DNA from: Bacillota bacterium
GTDB taxonomy: Bacteria > Bacillota > Clostridia > Oscillospirales > Oscillospiraceae
Direction of reading: 5' to 3'
Assembly: GCA_023406225.1 (NCBI GenBank)
Contig: JAEXWS010000093.1
Coordinates: 1-14,179 of the forward strand
DNA: 14,179 bases
Under the pieces are notes generated by a model. That model had not been told where the DNA came from, did not search any database, and worked only from the letters and a program-made list of their open reading frames with translations. Below, in pieces: positions 12,366-14,179 of the stretch. How positions within the stretch are numbered: the stretch's first letter is position 1; each line of letters opens with the position of its first letter. The translations under genes and the position numbers were made by a program.

Positions 12366-13346
12366 ATGAAAGTGACTTTTGGCAAAGCCGTCGGCGACGC
12401 GCTGCGCGAGGAAATGCGAAGAGATGAAAAGGTCCTCATCTACGGCGAGGACGTGGCGGAATTCGGCAACATCTTCGGCCTGACCCGGGGCATCCTGGAG
12501 GAATTCGGCCCCAAGCGCGTCCGCAACACGCCCATTTCGGAGACCGCCATCATCGGCAGCGCCATCGGCGCCGCCGAAACCGGACTGCGGCCCTGCGTGG
12601 AGCTGATGTATTCCGATTTCGCCCTGGTCTGCTTTTCCGAGATTTTTCACTGCGTTTCCAAGTGGAGATACATGCACGGGCCGGAATACAAGCTGCCGCT
12701 GGTGATCCGCAACGCCTCCGGCTGCGCCAACGGCGCGGGGGCGGAGCATTCCAGCTGCGTGGAGAGCCTGTTCATGCACGCCCCCGGCCTGACGGTGGTG
12801 ACCCCCTCCTGCGCCTACGACGCAAAGGGCCTTTTGAAATCCGCCATCCGGTCCGACAACCCGGTCCTCTTCTGCGAGCCGAAGCTGCTGTACCAGTACA
12901 AGCAGGAGATCCCGGACGATATCTACAACAGCGACTACACCATCCCCCTGGGCCTGGCGGACGTGAAGCGGACGGGCTCCGACGTGACGCTGGTCGCCAT
13001 CGGCTACATGGTCCCCCGGGCGCTGGAGGCTGCGGAAAGGCTGGCGGCGGAGAACATCTCCGTGGAGGTGGTCGATCCCCGCACCATCGCGCCGCTGGAC
13101 AAGGACACCCTCTACCAGTCCATCCGCAAGACCCACCGGGCGGCCGTCGTGGAGGAGGGCAACAAGACCGGGGGCGTGGGGGCCGAGCTGGCCGCCCAGT
13201 TCCAGGAGGCGCTCTATGACGAGCTGGACGGCCCGGTGGCGCGGATCGCCGCGCTGGACGTGCCCATGCCCTACAACATTCCCATGGAGCACTGCTCCAT
13301 CCCGGACGTGGACGACATCTGCAAGGCGATCCGGGACATGTTTTGA
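12366..13346 (+). CDS. 2-oxoacid/acetoin dehydrogenase E1 beta subunit
   Basis: Beta subunit (326 aa) that completes the E1 heterotetramer. An N-terminal pyrimidine-binding domain contains GEDVAEFGNIFG (27-38), the activating glutamate Glu59 in PISETAIIG, and His128 in GAEHS. A transketolase-C-like domain follows from about 200 (VDPRTIAPLD near 240). The subunit-interface stretch that in most AcoB/PdhB proteins reads near DQIxNxAAKxRYM here reads SEIFHCVSKWRYM (91-103), and the common GAQHS is GAEHS, so it diverges in parallel with E1 alpha. GGGGAGG lies 8 nt before the ATG. The gap to E1 alpha is only 17 bp, with a three-codon ORF (ATG at 12358, TGA at 12367-12369) overlapping the start. Confidence 0.92.
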   Translation: MKVTFGKAVGDALREEMRRDEKVLIYGEDVAEFGNIFGLTRGILEEFGPKRVRNTPISETAIIGSAIGAAETGLRPCVELMYSDFALVCFSEIFHCVSKWRYMHGPEYKLPLVIRNASGCANGAGAEHSSCVESLFMHAPGLTVVTPSCAYDAKGLLKSAIRSDNPVLFCEPKLLYQYKQEIPDDIYNSDYTIPLGLADVKRTGSDVTLVAIGYMVPRALEAAERLAAENISVEVVDPRTIAPLDKDTLYQSIRKTHRAAVVEEGNKTGGVGAELAAQFQEALYDELDGPVARIAALDVPMPYNIPMEHCSIPDVDDICKAIRDMF

Positions 13347-13366
13347 CCGGGACGGACATTGAAAAG

Positions 13367-13415
13367 AAGGGAGAACATGTTAAAGAGACGGAAGCGTCTT
13401 TAACAGAATCGATCT
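13367..13415 (+). promoter_or_regulatory. Leader mini-ORF and hairpin before E2
   Basis: AAGGGAG precedes an ATG at 13377 that opens an eight-codon ORF, MLKRRKRL, ending in TAA at 13401-13403. The ORF is in the same frame as E2, whose ATG at 13416 has no ribosome binding site of its own. A hairpin covers the mini-ORF: 13379-13390 pairs with 13395-13404 in ten base pairs with a 2-nt bulge and GAAG loop. This suggests reinitiation after the leader peptide, or hairpin-assisted presentation of the E2 start. Confidence 0.55.
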
Positions 13416-14179
13416 ATGAGTGTTGAAATCGTAATGCCGAGAGCCGGTCTGACCATGGTGGAGGGCACCATCTCCGCGTGGAAGGCCGCCGAAGGCGCGC
13501 ACGTCCAAAAGGGCGAAGTCATCATGGAGTTTGAAAACGAGAAAAACGTTATCGAATATGAGGCCTTGGACGAGGGCATCCTGCACCGCTCCGCCGCCGA
13601 GGGCGACACGGTGCAGGTGGGCGATCCCATCGGCCTTTTGGCGGAGAGCGAAGAGGAATACCGCTCCATCGCCGGCGCGGCGGAGGCTCCGGCCGCCGGC
13701 GGCGGGGAGGAAAAGGAACCGGGCTGCGCCCGGGGCTGCCCCACCTGCGTACATACAGGCAGGCCCGCCATGTCGCCCCCCGTCGCCGCCGCAGGCCGTA
13801 TCCGCGCCAGCGGTCTTGCAAAGAAGATGGCCGCCGAGGCCGGGCTCGACCTTGCGCAGATCCCCCCCACCGGAGGTCCGGACGGAACGCGGATCGTGGC
13901 AAGAGACGTGGCCGCCGCCTGTCAAAAGCCCCAGGCCGCCGCGGCCGCCGCCGGGGAGGACGTCACCGAGGTCCCCTGGACCGGCATTCGGAAAACGATC
14001 GCCCGCAATATGCTCAGCAGCATGCAGCAGATGGCCCAGAGCACCTGCGTCTGCGAGGTGGACGCCACCGCCCTGCTGGACCTGCGGGCAAGGCTTGTGG
14101 AGGATCAGGAATTCCTGGGCTGCAGGATCACGGTGAACGACCTCCTCTGCAAGATGCTGGGCAAGGTCCTGGGCAGGCA
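13416..14179 (+). CDS. Dihydrolipoamide acyltransferase E2, partial (window end)
   Basis: The core of the dehydrogenase complex; about 254 residues are visible and the rest lies beyond the window. An N-terminal lipoyl domain (1-78) carries the lipoylated Lys43 in ENEKN, in place of the common TDKA. An Ala/Gly-rich linker follows, then a peripheral subunit-binding domain at about 125-167 (RIRASGLAKKMAAEAGLDL and GPDGTRIVARDV). A second linker leads to the acyltransferase domain, which starts near 183 with VPWTGIRKTIARNM. The first linker contains Cys104, Cys108 and Cys111 in a CX3CX2C pattern with His113, not a usual feature of E2 linkers. The start is chosen because the lipoyl fold begins MSVEIVMPRAG; upstream in-frame TAA stops any extension. 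E3 and lipoylation genes may follow outside the window. Confidence 0.92.
   Translation, partial: MSVEIVMPRAGLTMVEGTISAWKAAEGAHVQKGEVIMEFENEKNVIEYEALDEGILHRSAAEGDTVQVGDPIGLLAESEEEYRSIAGAAEAPAAGGGEEKEPGCARGCPTCVHTGRPAMSPPVAAAGRIRASGLAKKMAAEAGLDLAQIPPTGGPDGTRIVARDVAAACQKPQAAAAAAGEDVTEVPWTGIRKTIARNMLSSMQQMAQSTCVCEVDATALLDLRARLVEDQEFLGCRITVNDLLCKMLGKVLGR

Noticed and set aside
13725..13748. Reading the CX3CX2C motif as a radical-SAM enzyme
   Set aside because: The motif sits in a linker between a lipoyl and a subunit-binding domain, without any TIM-barrel sequence around it.

Overview
The window looks like chromosomal DNA from a fairly GC-rich anaerobic Firmicute, probably a Clostridia gut lineage such as Oscillospiraceae. 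That placement rests on protein style, strong GGAGG ribosome binding sites, sigma-A-type promoters, intrinsic terminators and some TTG starts; no ribosomal marker gene is present. I saw no insertion sequence, phage gene or CRISPR array.

Layout. (1) Positions 1-1680 hold a stress-type module: a TetR-family repressor (+) divergent from two small genes (-), a four-helix membrane protein and a 66-residue soluble protein. A 22-bp near-perfect palindrome sits in the shared promoter region. (2) Positions 1688-4190 (-) are a two-gene unit: a threonine ammonia-lyase with an ACT domain followed by a DAACS-family amino-acid:cation symporter whose binding-site residues suggest a neutral substrate, probably threonine or serine. 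(3) A non-coding stretch of about 500 bp carries divergent promoters and a long imperfect hairpin. (4) Positions 4692-6299 (+) encode an M20C (PepD-type) dipeptidase that unusually carries a signal peptide. (5) Positions 6377-7111 (-) encode an SDR oxidoreductase starting at TTG, divergent from a tRNA-Val(GAC) gene with its own promoter and terminator. (6) Positions 7406-14179 hold the most interesting block: a Crp/Fnr-type regulator (-) divergent from a TRAP transporter operon (dctP, dctQ, dctM) that runs straight into genes for a lipoyl-dependent 2-oxoacid or acetoin dehydrogenase complex (E1 alpha, E1 beta, and E2 cut off by the window end).

How it may work together. In block 6 a carboxylate captured by the DctP lipoprotein would be imported by DctQM and handed to the thiamine-diphosphate E1 and lipoyl E2. 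The regulator lacks a recognisable cAMP-binding cassette and probably senses another ligand or state. E1 alpha and E1 beta both depart from the usual AcoA/AcoB and PdhA/PdhB active-site motifs, and the E2 linker carries a CX3CX2C cysteine motif, so the substrate or chemistry may be non-standard. Start sites in this operon are also odd: three-codon ORFs overlap the E1 alpha and E1 beta starts, and E2 is preceded by an eight-codon ORF in the same frame, closed by TAA, that folds into a hairpin.
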